From the NCBI GenBank assembly GCA_022730285.1, contig DZCQ01000006.1:1-64000 (forward strand): a stretch of DNA of 64,000 nt, read 5' to 3'. A program made the translations under genes and the position numbers. Shown in pieces: positions 8,483 through 16,319 of this stretch. The stretch is from Flavobacterium psychrophilum. GTDB taxonomy: Bacteria; Bacteroidota; Bacteroidia; Flavobacteriales; Flavobacteriaceae. A model generated the notes under the pieces. That model saw only the letters and a list, made by a program, of their open reading frames with translations, ran no database searches and was not told the DNA's origin. The first letter of the stretch is position 1. Each line of letters starts with the position of its first letter.

Positions 8483-9772
8483 TTAAATTATTTCCCTAAT
8501 CACTTCTTCTACTGATTGTATTGTGTAATCTAAATCGGCATAAGACAAAGCATCAGAAATAAACCATGTTTCATAAGCCGAAGGAGCAATATATATTCCT
8601 TTTTTAAGTAATCCATGAAAAAAGTTCTTAAAAAAAATGTTATCTCCTTTTTTTGCAGATTCAAAGTCAATTACTGGATTTTTGTCAAAATGAACAGAAA
8701 TCATTGAACCAAGCCTATTAATAGTAAAGTCTAATTTTGCATTTTTAAATATTTTTTGCATTCCATTTTCTAAGTAAAGTGTTTTTTGCTCAATACTTTT
8801 AAAAATTTCTGGTCTATTATTTAGTTCTGTTAGCATTGCAAAACCAGCAGCCATTGCCAAAGGATTTCCTGACAGAGTTCCTGCCTGATAAACTGGACCT
8901 AAAGGTGCTAAAAAATTCATTATTTCTGTTCTTGCAGCAAAGGCTCCAACAGGAAGACCTCCTCCTATTACTTTTCCAAAACACACAATATCTGCATTAA
9001 CATTATATAGCTCCTGCGCACCTCCTTTGGCCAGTCTAAAGCCTGTCATTACCTCATCAAATATAAGTAGAGCATTGTTTTGAGTACATATTTTTCTTAA
9101 CTCTTGTAAAAATCCTTCTTTTGGTGGGATACAGCCCATGTTTCCAGCAACAGGTTCTATTATAATTGCAGCAATTTCATTCCTATTTGCCTGAAATAAT
9201 TGAGCAACACTTTCAATATTATTATAAGTAGCAAGCAAAGTATCTTGTGCCGTTCCTGGGGTTACACCTGGGCTATTAGGTGTTCCGAAGGTACTAGCTC
9301 CGCTGCCAGCTTGAATTAAAAATGAATCAGAATGCCCGTGGTAGCAACCTGCAAATTTAATTATTTTATTCTTAGCTGTAAAACCACGTGCAAGCCGTAT
9401 TGCACTCATACAAGCTTCGGTACCGGAACTTACGAATCTAATTTTATTGATATTTGGAACCATCGAAACGGCAAGTTTTGCAATTTTAGTTTCTAATTCT
9501 GTTGGCATTCCAAAAGATGTACCAAGTTTTGTTTTTTCTATAACTGCCTCTACTACTTTCGGATAAACATGTCCTAGAATCATTGGCCCCCAAGAATTAA
9601 TATAGTCTATAAACTTGTTCCCATCTTCATCAAACACATATGCTCCTTGTGCACTTTTTGCAAAGATAGGAGTTCCTCCAACCGATTTAAACGCTCTTAC
9701 AGGCGAGTTTACTCCTCCTGGAATTACCTCTTCTGCTTCTATAAATAACTGACTACTACGCTGATATAACAT
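8483..9772 (-). CDS. hemL: Glutamate-1-semialdehyde 2,1-aminomutase
   Basis: This 429-residue PLP enzyme converts glutamate-1-semialdehyde to 5-aminolevulinate in the C5 haem/cobalamin pathway. The N-terminus has [12 protein letters not shown]. The PLP lysine lies in [15 protein letters not shown] (~residues 264-278) and the cofactor Asp in [11 protein letters not shown] (~240). Gly-rich [10 protein letters not shown] and the aromatic gate SYHGHSD-type sequence (here CYHGHSDSF) are present. Length is typical. It is last in a five-gene minus-strand run and begins 5 nt after the glucosaminidase stop, so it is probably co-transcribed although unrelated in function. The 142 nt between it and tRNA-fMet hold only the tRNA terminator and AT-rich sequence. 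Confidence 0.96.
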   Translation of the reverse strand: MLYQRSSQLFIEAEEVIPGGVNSPVRAFKSVGGTPIFAKSAQGAYVFDEDGNKFIDYINSWGPMILGHVYPKVVEAVIEKTKLGTSFGMPTELETKIAKLAVSMVPNINKIRFVSSGTEACMSAIRLARGFTAKNKIIKFAGCYHGHSDSFLIQAGSGASTFGTPNSPGVTPGTAQDTLLATYNNIESVAQLFQANRNEIAAIIIEPVAGNMGCIPPKEGFLQELRKICTQNNALLIFDEVMTGFRLAKGGAQELYNVNADIVCFGKVIGGGLPVGAFAARTEIMNFLAPLGPVYQAGTLSGNPLAMAAGFAMLTELNNRPEIFKSIEQKTLYLENGMQKIFKNAKLDFTINRLGSMISVHFDKNPVIDFESAKKGDNIFFKNFFHGLLKKGIYIAPSAYETWFISDALSYADLDYTIQSVEEVIREII

Positions 9773-9777
9773 TATTT

Positions 9778-10590
9778 TTATTTTATAATAATACTTTGTC
9801 CTAAAGATATAGAATTATCTATTAGGTTGTTTTTTTGTTTTAAATCTTGTACTGTTGTATTAAATTTTTTAGAAATGGAGTACAATGTATCTCCTTTTAC
9901 TACAGTATAATTCTGAATAGTTGACTGAGTAATGTTTGAATCATCATTCCTATTTTGACCTAAAATTTCTTGATCATATAGATACAATTGGTATTTTTCG
10001 ATAAGTGTAATTAATTTTTCTGGGTATTTAACATCTGTTGCATAACCAGCTTTTCGCAATCCACTTGCCCAAGATTTGTAATCACTTTTTGGCAATAAAA
10101 ATAAAGAGGCATATCTAGACCTTGATTTTAAAAAATAAGAATGGTCTTTATAAGAATCTTCTGCAAGGTCATACATACGAAAGCATTCTTGTAGGGCATC
10201 ATCATCGTGTCTTACACTTTTTCCTGTCCAACCGCTATGACATTTTATTCCAAAATGATTATTTGCCTGTCGGCTCAATGTTCCTGTTCCTGCACCAGAT
10301 TCTAAAATTCCTTGTGCGAGAGTAATACTGGCTGGAATACCATCTCGTCTCATGTTTTCTTGTGCAATATATTTAAATTTTGCAATATATTCTTTTACTA
10401 TTTCTGGTGTTACTTTTATTTTTGAAGTTGCTTCTAGAATTTCTGAATTGGCATTACCTTGGTTTGTTTTTTTCTTCGTATTTGATTGTTTTTTAGTGTG
10501 TTCTTTCTTGATTGTAGTGGTAATTTTTGGCTTTGTAGCACTACAACTCATTAATAATAGTAAACCAATTAGTAAAAATATCTTTTTCAT
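9778..10590 (-). CDS. Lipoprotein N-acetylglucosaminidase with LysM domain
   Basis: This 270-residue protein starts with a lipoprotein signal (hydrophobic ~4-15, lipobox LMSC with Cys 16), then a Lys/Thr-rich linker. A glucosaminidase domain (~80-205) follows, with the usual [18 protein letters not shown] (catalytic Glu in QGILESG), NNHFGIKC and [19 protein letters not shown] segments. A single LysM peptidoglycan-binding domain ends the protein (~227-270: [19 protein letters not shown]). It most likely cleaves the glycan strands of peptidoglycan from a membrane anchor. The start shares one base with the stop of the ACC-deaminase-like gene (TAATG on the minus strand), suggesting translational coupling. 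Its physiological role (division, growth or turnover) cannot be told from sequence. Confidence 0.88.
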   Translation of the reverse strand: MKKIFLLIGLLLLMSCSATKPKITTTIKKEHTKKQSNTKKKTNQGNANSEILEATSKIKVTPEIVKEYIAKFKYIAQENMRRDGIPASITLAQGILESGAGTGTLSRQANNHFGIKCHSGWTGKSVRHDDDALQECFRMYDLAEDSYKDHSYFLKSRSRYASLFLLPKSDYKSWASGLRKAGYATDVKYPEKLITLIEKYQLYLYDQEILGQNRNDDSNITQSTIQNYTVVKGDTLYSISKKFNTTVQDLKQKNNLIDNSISLGQSIIIK

Positions 10591-11486
10591 TAAAAAATTA
10601 ATTGAGTCATTTTTTTCTGTTTTAACTGCTTATTCATTCCTTCATTTCCTTGTAATCCACCTGTGTGAATCATCAAAATTTTAGAATTGTTTGGAAAATA
10701 TTTTTTTTGAATTAAATCCATCACTCCATACACCATTTTGCCTGTGTAAACTGTATCCAGAGGAATATTTGTGTTTAAGTAAAACTGATTTACAAAGTTA
10801 ATTAAATTAGTATTTACTTTTGCATATCCTCCAAAATGATATTCTGTAATTAGGGTAAAATTAGAATTATTGGCATATTTATTAATTTCGTTAGTTAAAA
10901 AATCTCCTTTTAGAGCAGGAAAACCTAAAATTTTTTGATTTTTGTTAGCACTATTAATAATTCCAGCTATGGTTCCTCCTGTTCCTACTGCACAACAAAT
11001 GTAATCAAAATCGGCATCGTCTTTTGTTAAAATCTCCTGACATCCTTTTATAGCTAGTGCATTAGTACCTCCTTCTGGAACTAAATAAAAGGGAGAATAT
11101 TTGCCCTTTAATTCCTCTAAAAAAGCATCTGTTTCTTTTGTTCGGTATTTTTCTCTCGAAATAAATTCTAGCTTCATACCACACTTTAACGCAAATTGCA
11201 ACGTTGGATTTTCCTTTACTTTAAATGCTAACTCTTCCCCTCTAATAATACCAATAGATTGTATATTTTCCTCTTGACAAGCATAAGCAACTGCTGCAAT
11301 ATGGTTAGAATATGCTCCTCCAAATGTTACTATTGTGTGATGCTTTTCTTTTTTTGCTTCTAATAAATTATATTTTAGTTTTCTAAATTTATTTCCCGAT
11401 ACAAACGAATGTATTCTATCTTCCCTTTTAATAGATAAGGAAATGAAAGAATTTGTTGTTTGTATGCTCTGATTAATTATAATCAT
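10590..11486 (-). CDS. PLP enzyme of the ACC deaminase/D-cysteine desulfhydrase family
   Basis: This 298-residue fold-type II PLP protein has SGNKFRKLKYN (~29-39) with the PLP lysine, TFGGAYSNHIAA (~54-65), and the phosphate loop VGTGGTIAGI (~165). These are the hallmarks of the 1-aminocyclopropane-1-carboxylate deaminase/D-cysteine desulfhydrase group. Substrate cannot be assigned by eye; bacterial homologues often act on D-cysteine or are of unknown substrate. It is shorter than characterised ACC deaminases (about 340 residues). It lies between a C40 peptidase (25 nt) and the glucosaminidase (1-nt overlap). A link to D-amino acids released from the cell wall is conceivable from that context but is only inference. 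Confidence 0.8.
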   Translation of the reverse strand: MIIINQSIQTTNSFISLSIKREDRIHSFVSGNKFRKLKYNLLEAKKEKHHTIVTFGGAYSNHIAAVAYACQEENIQSIGIIRGEELAFKVKENPTLQFALKCGMKLEFISREKYRTKETDAFLEELKGKYSPFYLVPEGGTNALAIKGCQEILTKDDADFDYICCAVGTGGTIAGIINSANKNQKILGFPALKGDFLTNEINKYANNSNFTLITEYHFGGYAKVNTNLINFVNQFYLNTNIPLDTVYTGKMVYGVMDLIQKKYFPNNSKILMIHTGGLQGNEGMNKQLKQKKMTQLIF

Positions 11487-11511
11487 GAAAATAGGTTGTT
11501 GCTTAAAAGAA

Positions 11512-12273
11512 TTATATTATTTTTTTAATAACACGCAATCTGTGGGTATGTCTATTTGTTTCGGCGTTGTAAACCCCCGAATGATCTAATCTATCTATTC
11601 TAACTTTCCCACTGGCGTGAATAATATAGTTATTTTCCATAATTATTCCTACATGGGTAATTTTTCCCTCATCATTATCAAAAAAAGCCAAGTCTCCAGG
11701 TTCACTTTCTTCAATAAAACTAAGTGCTTCTCCTTGATTTGCTTGCTGTGAGGCATCTCTATAAATATTATATCCATTAAGTTTGTACACCATTTGAGAA
11801 AATCCAGAACAATCTACCCCAAAAGGTGTTTTCCCACCCCATAAATACGGACTATTTAAGTACAATAGAGAAGTATTTATTATATTGCTTTTTGGTTTCA
11901 CACCACTTGTTTTGTAACCATCAAACCAATATTTTTCTGGGTTTAAGCCTTCGTGATTTAAAAAACTTAAAGACGAACCTAATGGAATAGGGATTAAAAT
12001 ATTAGAGGGAGATGTGATATATTCCAACAAATCATTACTAAGTACAATACAATCTTCGTTTAGCTGCATGTATTGATTTTCTGTAATAGTTCTAAATTGC
12101 TTGTTATCAATCCAACCTTCATAACCATCAAAAGCCAACTTTATTTTACTCCATTTTGTAGTTTCTTCTATTATAATAAAGTGTTCTCCAAATAACACTT
12201 GCGAGATAAGTTCACTTTTATCACTAGGTTCCAAACGCAATGGAATATTAGCTAGATTACAAATTCCAAACAT
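11512..12273 (-). CDS. C40 family (NlpC/P60) peptidase with SH3 domain
   Basis: At 253 residues this has an N-terminal bacterial SH3-like part (~1-60: PLRLEPSDKSELISQ, EGWIDNKQF), a middle SH3-like region, and a C-terminal NlpC/P60 domain (~130-250). The catalytic Cys is in FGVDCSGFSQ (~152-161) and the His in KITHVGIIMENNYIIHASG (~205-223). The family cleaves D-Glu-gamma-diaminopimelate bonds in peptidoglycan stem peptides. No signal peptide is visible at MFGICNLANIP, so a cytoplasmic role in recycling imported muropeptides is plausible, as for other unexported flavobacterial members. It lies between the thiolase (39 nt) and the ACC-deaminase-like gene. Confidence 0.85.
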   Translation of the reverse strand: MFGICNLANIPLRLEPSDKSELISQVLFGEHFIIIEETTKWSKIKLAFDGYEGWIDNKQFRTITENQYMQLNEDCIVLSNDLLEYITSPSNILIPIPLGSSLSFLNHEGLNPEKYWFDGYKTSGVKPKSNIINTSLLYLNSPYLWGGKTPFGVDCSGFSQMVYKLNGYNIYRDASQQANQGEALSFIEESEPGDLAFFDNDEGKITHVGIIMENNYIIHASGKVRIDRLDHSGVYNAETNRHTHRLRVIKKII

Positions 12274-12312
12274 TTTAATAAATTAAATTATACTATATTT
12301 TTTCATACTATA

Positions 12313-13488
12313 CTAAGGTCTTTGAATGACAACAGCCGATGCTCCTCCGCCTCCGTTGCAAATAGCAGCAGCACCAATTTTTGCCTCATTTTGTTGTAAA
12401 ACATTTAGAAGTGTTACTATTATTCGTGCACCAGAGCAACCCAAAGGATGTCCTAACGAAATTGCTCCACCATTAACATTTATAAAATTAGTGTCTAATT
12501 CTAAAATTTTAGCGTTTGCAAGACCAACAACCGCAAAGGCTTCGTTAAATTCAAAATAATCTACCTCATTAATAGTAATTCCAGCTTTATTTAATGCTAA
12601 TGGAAGTGCTTTTGCAGGAGAAGTGGTAAACCATTTAGGATCTTGAGCTGCATCGGCATAACCAGTTATATATGCTAATGGAGTTAAATTTAGTTCTAGG
12701 GCTTTTTCTTCACTCATTAATATAAGAGCAGAAGCTCCATCGTTAATGGTAGATGCATTAGCAGCAGTAACAGTTCCGTCTTTTGTAAAAACAGGATTTA
12801 ACATTGGGATTTTATCTAAACTAACATTTGTATATTCCTCGTCTTTTACAACCATAATAGGCTCTCCCTTCCTTTGTGGTACAGACACAGGCACAATTTC
12901 GTTATCAAACTTGCCTTGCTCCCAAGCCTCTGCAGAACGTTTGTAAGATTGAATAGCATATGCATCTTGGTCTTCTCGACTAAAGTGATATTCTGTTGCA
13001 CACAAATCTGCACAAACTCCCATGGCATTATTATCATAAGCATCTGTTAAACCATCTTTTTGAAGTCCATCTATCATACTTGCTGGCCCGAATTTAACCG
13101 CATTTCTAAGATTTAAATAATGAGGAATCATACTCATATTTTCCATTCCTCCAGCAACTACAATATCATTGTCTCCACAAACAATAGATTGACAAGCTAT
13201 CATTACAGACTTCATACCAGAGGCACAAACTTTATTAATAGTTGTACAAGGAACATTACTAGGCAAACCAGCAAAAATAGCAGCTTGACGTGCAGGTGCT
13301 TGTCCAACGCCAGCTTGCACAACATTTCCCATAAATACTTCCTGTATTAGTTTTGGATCTAAATTAATTTTGTCTATAGCACCTTTTATTGCAATAGCTC
13401 CCAACTTTGGAGCAGGAATGCTAGACAAAGCTCCCATAAAGCTCCCTATAGGTGTTCGAACCGCCGATACAATTACAACTTTTTTCAT
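12313..13488 (-). CDS. Acetyl-CoA C-acetyltransferase (thiolase)
   Basis: This 391-residue thiolase condenses or cleaves acetyl-CoA units. The nucleophilic Cys is in NKVCASGMKS (~88), the His in EFNEAFAVVGLA (~345), and the second Cys in SLGHPLGCSGAR (~377). Both N- and C-terminal thiolase halves are complete. Length and the VRTPIGSFMG N-terminus fit the biosynthetic acetoacetyl-CoA thiolase type more than the longer FadA type. It is first in the minus-strand run thiolase - C40 peptidase - ACC-deaminase-like - glucosaminidase - hemL. It could serve leucine/fatty-acid breakdown or the mevalonate route. No other genes of those routes are adjacent. Confidence 0.92.
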   Translation of the reverse strand: MKKVVIVSAVRTPIGSFMGALSSIPAPKLGAIAIKGAIDKINLDPKLIQEVFMGNVVQAGVGQAPARQAAIFAGLPSNVPCTTINKVCASGMKSVMIACQSIVCGDNDIVVAGGMENMSMIPHYLNLRNAVKFGPASMIDGLQKDGLTDAYDNNAMGVCADLCATEYHFSREDQDAYAIQSYKRSAEAWEQGKFDNEIVPVSVPQRKGEPIMVVKDEEYTNVSLDKIPMLNPVFTKDGTVTAANASTINDGASALILMSEEKALELNLTPLAYITGYADAAQDPKWFTTSPAKALPLALNKAGITINEVDYFEFNEAFAVVGLANAKILELDTNFINVNGGAISLGHPLGCSGARIIVTLLNVLQQNEAKIGAAAICNGGGGASAVVIQRP

Positions 13489-13807
13489 ATAATTATTTTT
13501 TTTTAGAATTTACTATATGCTATAACCTAAACAATAAATTTGAGCTTTTAGCAATTTTGCATAGAATAATGTTAGTATTGCGAATTTACAATTTTATATA
13601 TTATTTTAAATCTTTTTTTTAGATAATATTTTGTTTTTAGCATAAATCAACTCAAATAGAAATGCAAGATTATTCTGAATAGCATTAATTTTAACTAGTA
13701 CAAAAAGTTTTTTTTATAAATTTAAAAATAAAAAACAAGATAGCTCCTTGATTACAAGCGACTTTAAGTTATTAAAATTGGAAGAATTAAAATTGTGTGA
13801 AAAATAA
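13489..13807. other. Gene-free AT-rich spacer between thiolase and tRNA cluster
   Basis: About 320 nt of very AT-rich sequence with no credible coding frame, hairpin or RNA fold that I can recognise. It must hold the minus-strand promoter of the thiolase operon, but no convincing TTG/TAnnTTTG pair on that strand stands out. Confidence 0.5.
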
Positions 13808-13838
13808 TTGGTACTAAATATAAAATAGACTATATTTG
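13808..13838 (+). promoter_or_regulatory. Promoter of the Ser-Pro-Arg tRNA cluster
   Basis: TTG (13808-13810), a 20-nt spacer, then TATATTTG (13831-13838), about 38 nt before the first tRNA. Confidence 0.7.
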
Positions 13839-13875
13839 CACTCGCTAAAAGCAAAAAAGTTTTTCACTTTTTATT

Positions 13876-13962
13876 GGAGAGTTGCCTGAGTGGCCGAAAG
13901 GACATGTTTGCTAAACATGCGTATGGGAAACTGTACCAAGGGTTCGAATCCCTTACTCTCCG
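13876..13962 (+). tRNA. tRNA-Ser(GCU)
   Basis: An 87-nt class II tRNA. The acceptor GGAGAGT/ACTCTCC is fully paired with discriminator G. The anticodon loop TTGCTAA gives GCT. A long variable arm (GTATGGGAAACTGTAC) and the T loop TTCGAAT are present. CCA is not encoded. Confidence 0.96.
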
Positions 13963-13969
13963 CTTTTTT

Positions 13970-14044
13970 CGGGGTGTAGCGTAGCCCGGTTATCGCGCCT
14001 GCTTTGGGAGCAGGAGGTCGCAGGTTCGAATCCTGCCACCCCGA
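13970..14044 (+). tRNA. tRNA-Pro(UGG)
   Basis: A 75-nt cloverleaf with acceptor CGGGGTG/CACCCCG, anticodon loop TTTGGGA (TGG), T arm GCAGG-TTCGAAT-CCTGC and discriminator A. It begins 7 nt after tRNA-Ser, so one transcript is likely. Confidence 0.96.
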
Positions 14045-14055
14045 CTTAAAATAAT

Positions 14056-14129
14056 GGTCTCATAGCTCAGCTGGATAGAGCAACTGCCTTCTAAGCAGTA
14101 GGTCTCAGGTTCGAATCCTGATGGGATCA
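14056..14129 (+). tRNA. tRNA-Arg(UCU)
   Basis: A 74-nt cloverleaf. Acceptor GGTCTCA/TGGGATC pairs with two G-T wobbles. The anticodon loop CTTCTAA gives TCT, and the T arm is TCAGG-TTCGAAT-CCTGA. Last tRNA of the cluster; a terminator follows 12 nt later. Confidence 0.95.
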
Positions 14130-14140
14130 CAACAATTAAA

Positions 14141-14178
14141 ATCAAAAATATCTTTTTGGGTATTTTTGATTTTTTTTA
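14141..14178 (+). terminator. Terminator of the tRNA cluster
   Basis: ATCAAAAATA (14141-14150) pairs perfectly with TATTTTTGAT (14161-14170) across a 10-nt loop, followed by a run of T. Confidence 0.75.
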
Positions 14179-14241
14179 TTTACTGCAATACCTAAAATTT
14201 CTTTTTTTTTGCAAAAAATAACCTTTATGATATTTATCATA

Positions 14242-14270
14242 TTTGTTTAAAAACTGTTACTGTAACTTTG
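14242..14270 (+). promoter_or_regulatory. Promoter of the MBL-rhodanese gene
   Basis: TTTG (14242-14245), a 17-nt spacer and TAACTTTG (14263-14270), with a 38-nt leader to the chosen ATG. Confidence 0.6.
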
Positions 14271-14308
14271 TAATGTTAATTTTTTTTAAATCAAAAAAAT
14301 ATAGAATT

Positions 14309-15724
14309 ATGAAAATCGAACAAATTTACACAGGTTGTATTGCACATGCTGCATACTATTTAGAAAACAACGGAGAAGTTGCAATTTTTGATCCATTAAG
14401 AGAGGTGCAACCTTACATTGACAGAGCATTTAAAGATAATGCAAAAATTAAATATGTTTTTTTAACGCATTTTCATGCAGATTTTGTGTCTGGCTTTTTA
14501 GATTTAGCAAACAAAACCAATGCAAAAATTGTATATGGTCCAAATGCAAAACCAGCTTATGAAATTATTTCTGCAGAAGACAATCAGGTTTTTGAAGTTG
14601 GTAACTATAAAGTAAAAGTAATACACACTCCAGGACATACTATGGAAAGTACTACTTATATGATTATTGACGAAAATGGAAAAGAGCACGGAATTATTAC
14701 TGGAGATACCCTTTTTATAGGTGATGTAGGTCGTCCAGATTTGGCACAACATGTAGTTGCGGATATGACACAAGATAAATTAGCTCGTAACTTATATCAC
14801 TCTTTGCGAGAAAAAATCATGCCATTGTCAGACGATTTAATTGTGTATCCAAATCACGGTGCTGGCTCTGCTTGTGGTAAAAAAATGAGTAAAGAAACTA
14901 CGGATACCTTAGGAAATCAGAAAAGAACAAATTATGCTCTTGAACCAAGCATGACAGAAGATCAGTTTGTAGAAGCAGTTCTTACAGGATTAACAGCACC
15001 TCCAAGCTATTTTCCTGCAAATGTTTTAATGAATATAAAAGGATATGATAGTTTAGATTCTGTTATAAAAGAAGCGAATAAGCCTCTAAATCCAGAAAAT
15101 TTTGAATTAGTTGCAAATGAATCTAGAGCATTAATTTTAGATACAAGATTGGATAGCGAATTTGCAAAAGGTTTTATTCCAAATAGTATTAATATTGGAT
15201 TAGACGGAAGTTTTGCAATGTGGGTAGGAGAAATGATTACAGATATTAAACAAGAAATTCTTTTAGTAACTGATTTAGGTAAAGAAGAAGAAAGTATGAT
15301 TAGATTATCTAGAATTGGATATGATCATACTATTGGATACCTAGATGGTGGGTTCGAAGCATGGAAAGCAGCTGGAAAGGAAGTAGATAAAGTTAATAGA
15401 ATTACAGCAGAACAATTAGAAGAGCATCTTAATGAAAAAGATTTTCCAGTTTTTGATGTTAGAAAAAATAGCGAATTTTTATCCGAACATTTAGAAGTTG
15501 CTTCAAATATTCCAGTACATTTGATTAATAGCCATTTGGCAGAAATACCAAAAGACAAAGCATTTATATTGCATTGTGCTGGTGGATATAGAAGTATGAT
15601 TGCTGCTTCTCTTTTAAAACAAAGAGGTTATGATAATTTTGTAGATGTAATTGGAGGTTTTGATGCAATTAAAACTACTAATTTGGCAAAAACTGACTAT
15701 GTTTGTCCATCTACATTGCTTTAA
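14309..15724 (+). CDS. MBL-fold hydrolase with two rhodanese domains (persulfide dioxygenase-like)
   Basis: From the ATG at 14309 the protein has 471 residues. A longer open frame back to 14243 starts upstream of the -7 promoter box (14263-14270) and adds a Phe/Lys-rich stretch, so I reject it. The N-terminal metallo-beta-lactamase domain (~1-240) has LTHFHADFVSG (~56-66), HTPGHTMEST (~110) and GDTLFIGDVGRPDLA (~132). The HxHADF form, without the His after Asp, fits mono-iron persulfide dioxygenases such as ETHE1 and CstB. Rhodanese domain 1 (~265-355) has LVTDLGKEEE where the catalytic Cys loop should be and looks inactive. Domain 2 (~370-465) keeps an active loop, HCAGGYRS. Likely role: oxidation and transfer of sulfane sulfur (sulfide detoxification). 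Monocistronic, with its own promoter and terminator. Confidence 0.88.
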   Translation: MKIEQIYTGCIAHAAYYLENNGEVAIFDPLREVQPYIDRAFKDNAKIKYVFLTHFHADFVSGFLDLANKTNAKIVYGPNAKPAYEIISAEDNQVFEVGNYKVKVIHTPGHTMESTTYMIIDENGKEHGIITGDTLFIGDVGRPDLAQHVVADMTQDKLARNLYHSLREKIMPLSDDLIVYPNHGAGSACGKKMSKETTDTLGNQKRTNYALEPSMTEDQFVEAVLTGLTAPPSYFPANVLMNIKGYDSLDSVIKEANKPLNPENFELVANESRALILDTRLDSEFAKGFIPNSINIGLDGSFAMWVGEMITDIKQEILLVTDLGKEEESMIRLSRIGYDHTIGYLDGGFEAWKAAGKEVDKVNRITAEQLEEHLNEKDFPVFDVRKNSEFLSEHLEVASNIPVHLINSHLAEIPKDKAFILHCAGGYRSMIAASLLKQRGYDNFVDVIGGFDAIKTTNLAKTDYVCPSTLL

Positions 15725-15837
15725 TTAAATAATTTAAAATTTAGCCATTGCATTAAATTAATTACAAATTTTGTACAATGGCTAAATACAAAATAGTCTA
15801 AAATAAAAATTTTTAGATTTTTTCATAATTAGATTTT

Positions 15838-15876
15838 AAAAAGACCGTTCGAAAATATTTTTTCAAACGGTCTTTT
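15838..15876. terminator. Bidirectional terminator
   Basis: AAAAGACCGTT pairs with AACGGTCTTTT around an A/T-rich centre that can pair further. It lies between the convergent MBL-rhodanese and DUF3276 genes. Confidence 0.75.
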
Positions 15877-15884
15877 GCATTTGA

Positions 15885-16262
15885 TTAAATATCTTCGAAA
15901 GAAATATTGGTGAAATTCTCGTTAGAAGTATTAGCATCTGAACTATCTTGAATTTCCTTTTTGTAATCTTTTTGATGTCTTTCAGAAATCACTTCTTCTC
16001 CTTTATTATCTAAAACATAAGAAGTCATTTCGTTTAAAATCTCAGAAAAAGCCACAAAATCTTCTTTATATAAATAAATTTTATGCTTTTTAAAGTGAAA
16101 AGAGCCATCGTCTTCTGTAAATTTTTTACTTTCTGTAATGGTTACATAATAATCATCCGCTTTGGTGGAGCGAACATCAAAGAAGTAGGTTCTTCGTCCT
16201 GCTCGTAATACTTTAGAAAAGATTTCTTCTTTTTCTAACATATCATTTTCGTTATTATTCAT
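15885..16262 (-). CDS. PUR-alpha-like DNA/RNA-binding protein (DUF3276)
   Basis: This 125-residue protein belongs to a family largely restricted to Bacteroidota and spirochaetes. Its known structures resemble the eukaryotic PUR-alpha nucleic-acid-binding fold. The conserved core is residues ~10-85: EEIFSKVLRAGRRTYFFDVR, then ADDYYVTITESKK, and KIYLYKEDFVAFSEILNEM. The last ~35 residues are an acidic, Asn/Ser-rich tail (probably disordered). A second ATG at residue 8 is a possible start. It is downstream of an ABC exporter gene on the same strand, 57 nt away. Cellular role is not established; a chromosome- or RNA-associated regulatory protein is inferred. Confidence 0.85.
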   Translation of the reverse strand: MNNNENDMLEKEEIFSKVLRAGRRTYFFDVRSTKADDYYVTITESKKFTEDDGSFHFKKHKIYLYKEDFVAFSEILNEMTSYVLDNKGEEVISERHQKDYKKEIQDSSDANTSNENFTNISFEDI

Positions 16263-16319
16263 TTTATCAATTTGTTTGTTTGTACATCAAAATTGAAAAA
16301 AAAAAAAGTATAAACCAAA

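Noticed and set aside
16297-16308. A-tract near DUF3276 as a phase-variable tract
   Set aside because: It lies between genes, outside any coding frame and not between recognisable promoter boxes; evidence is insufficient.
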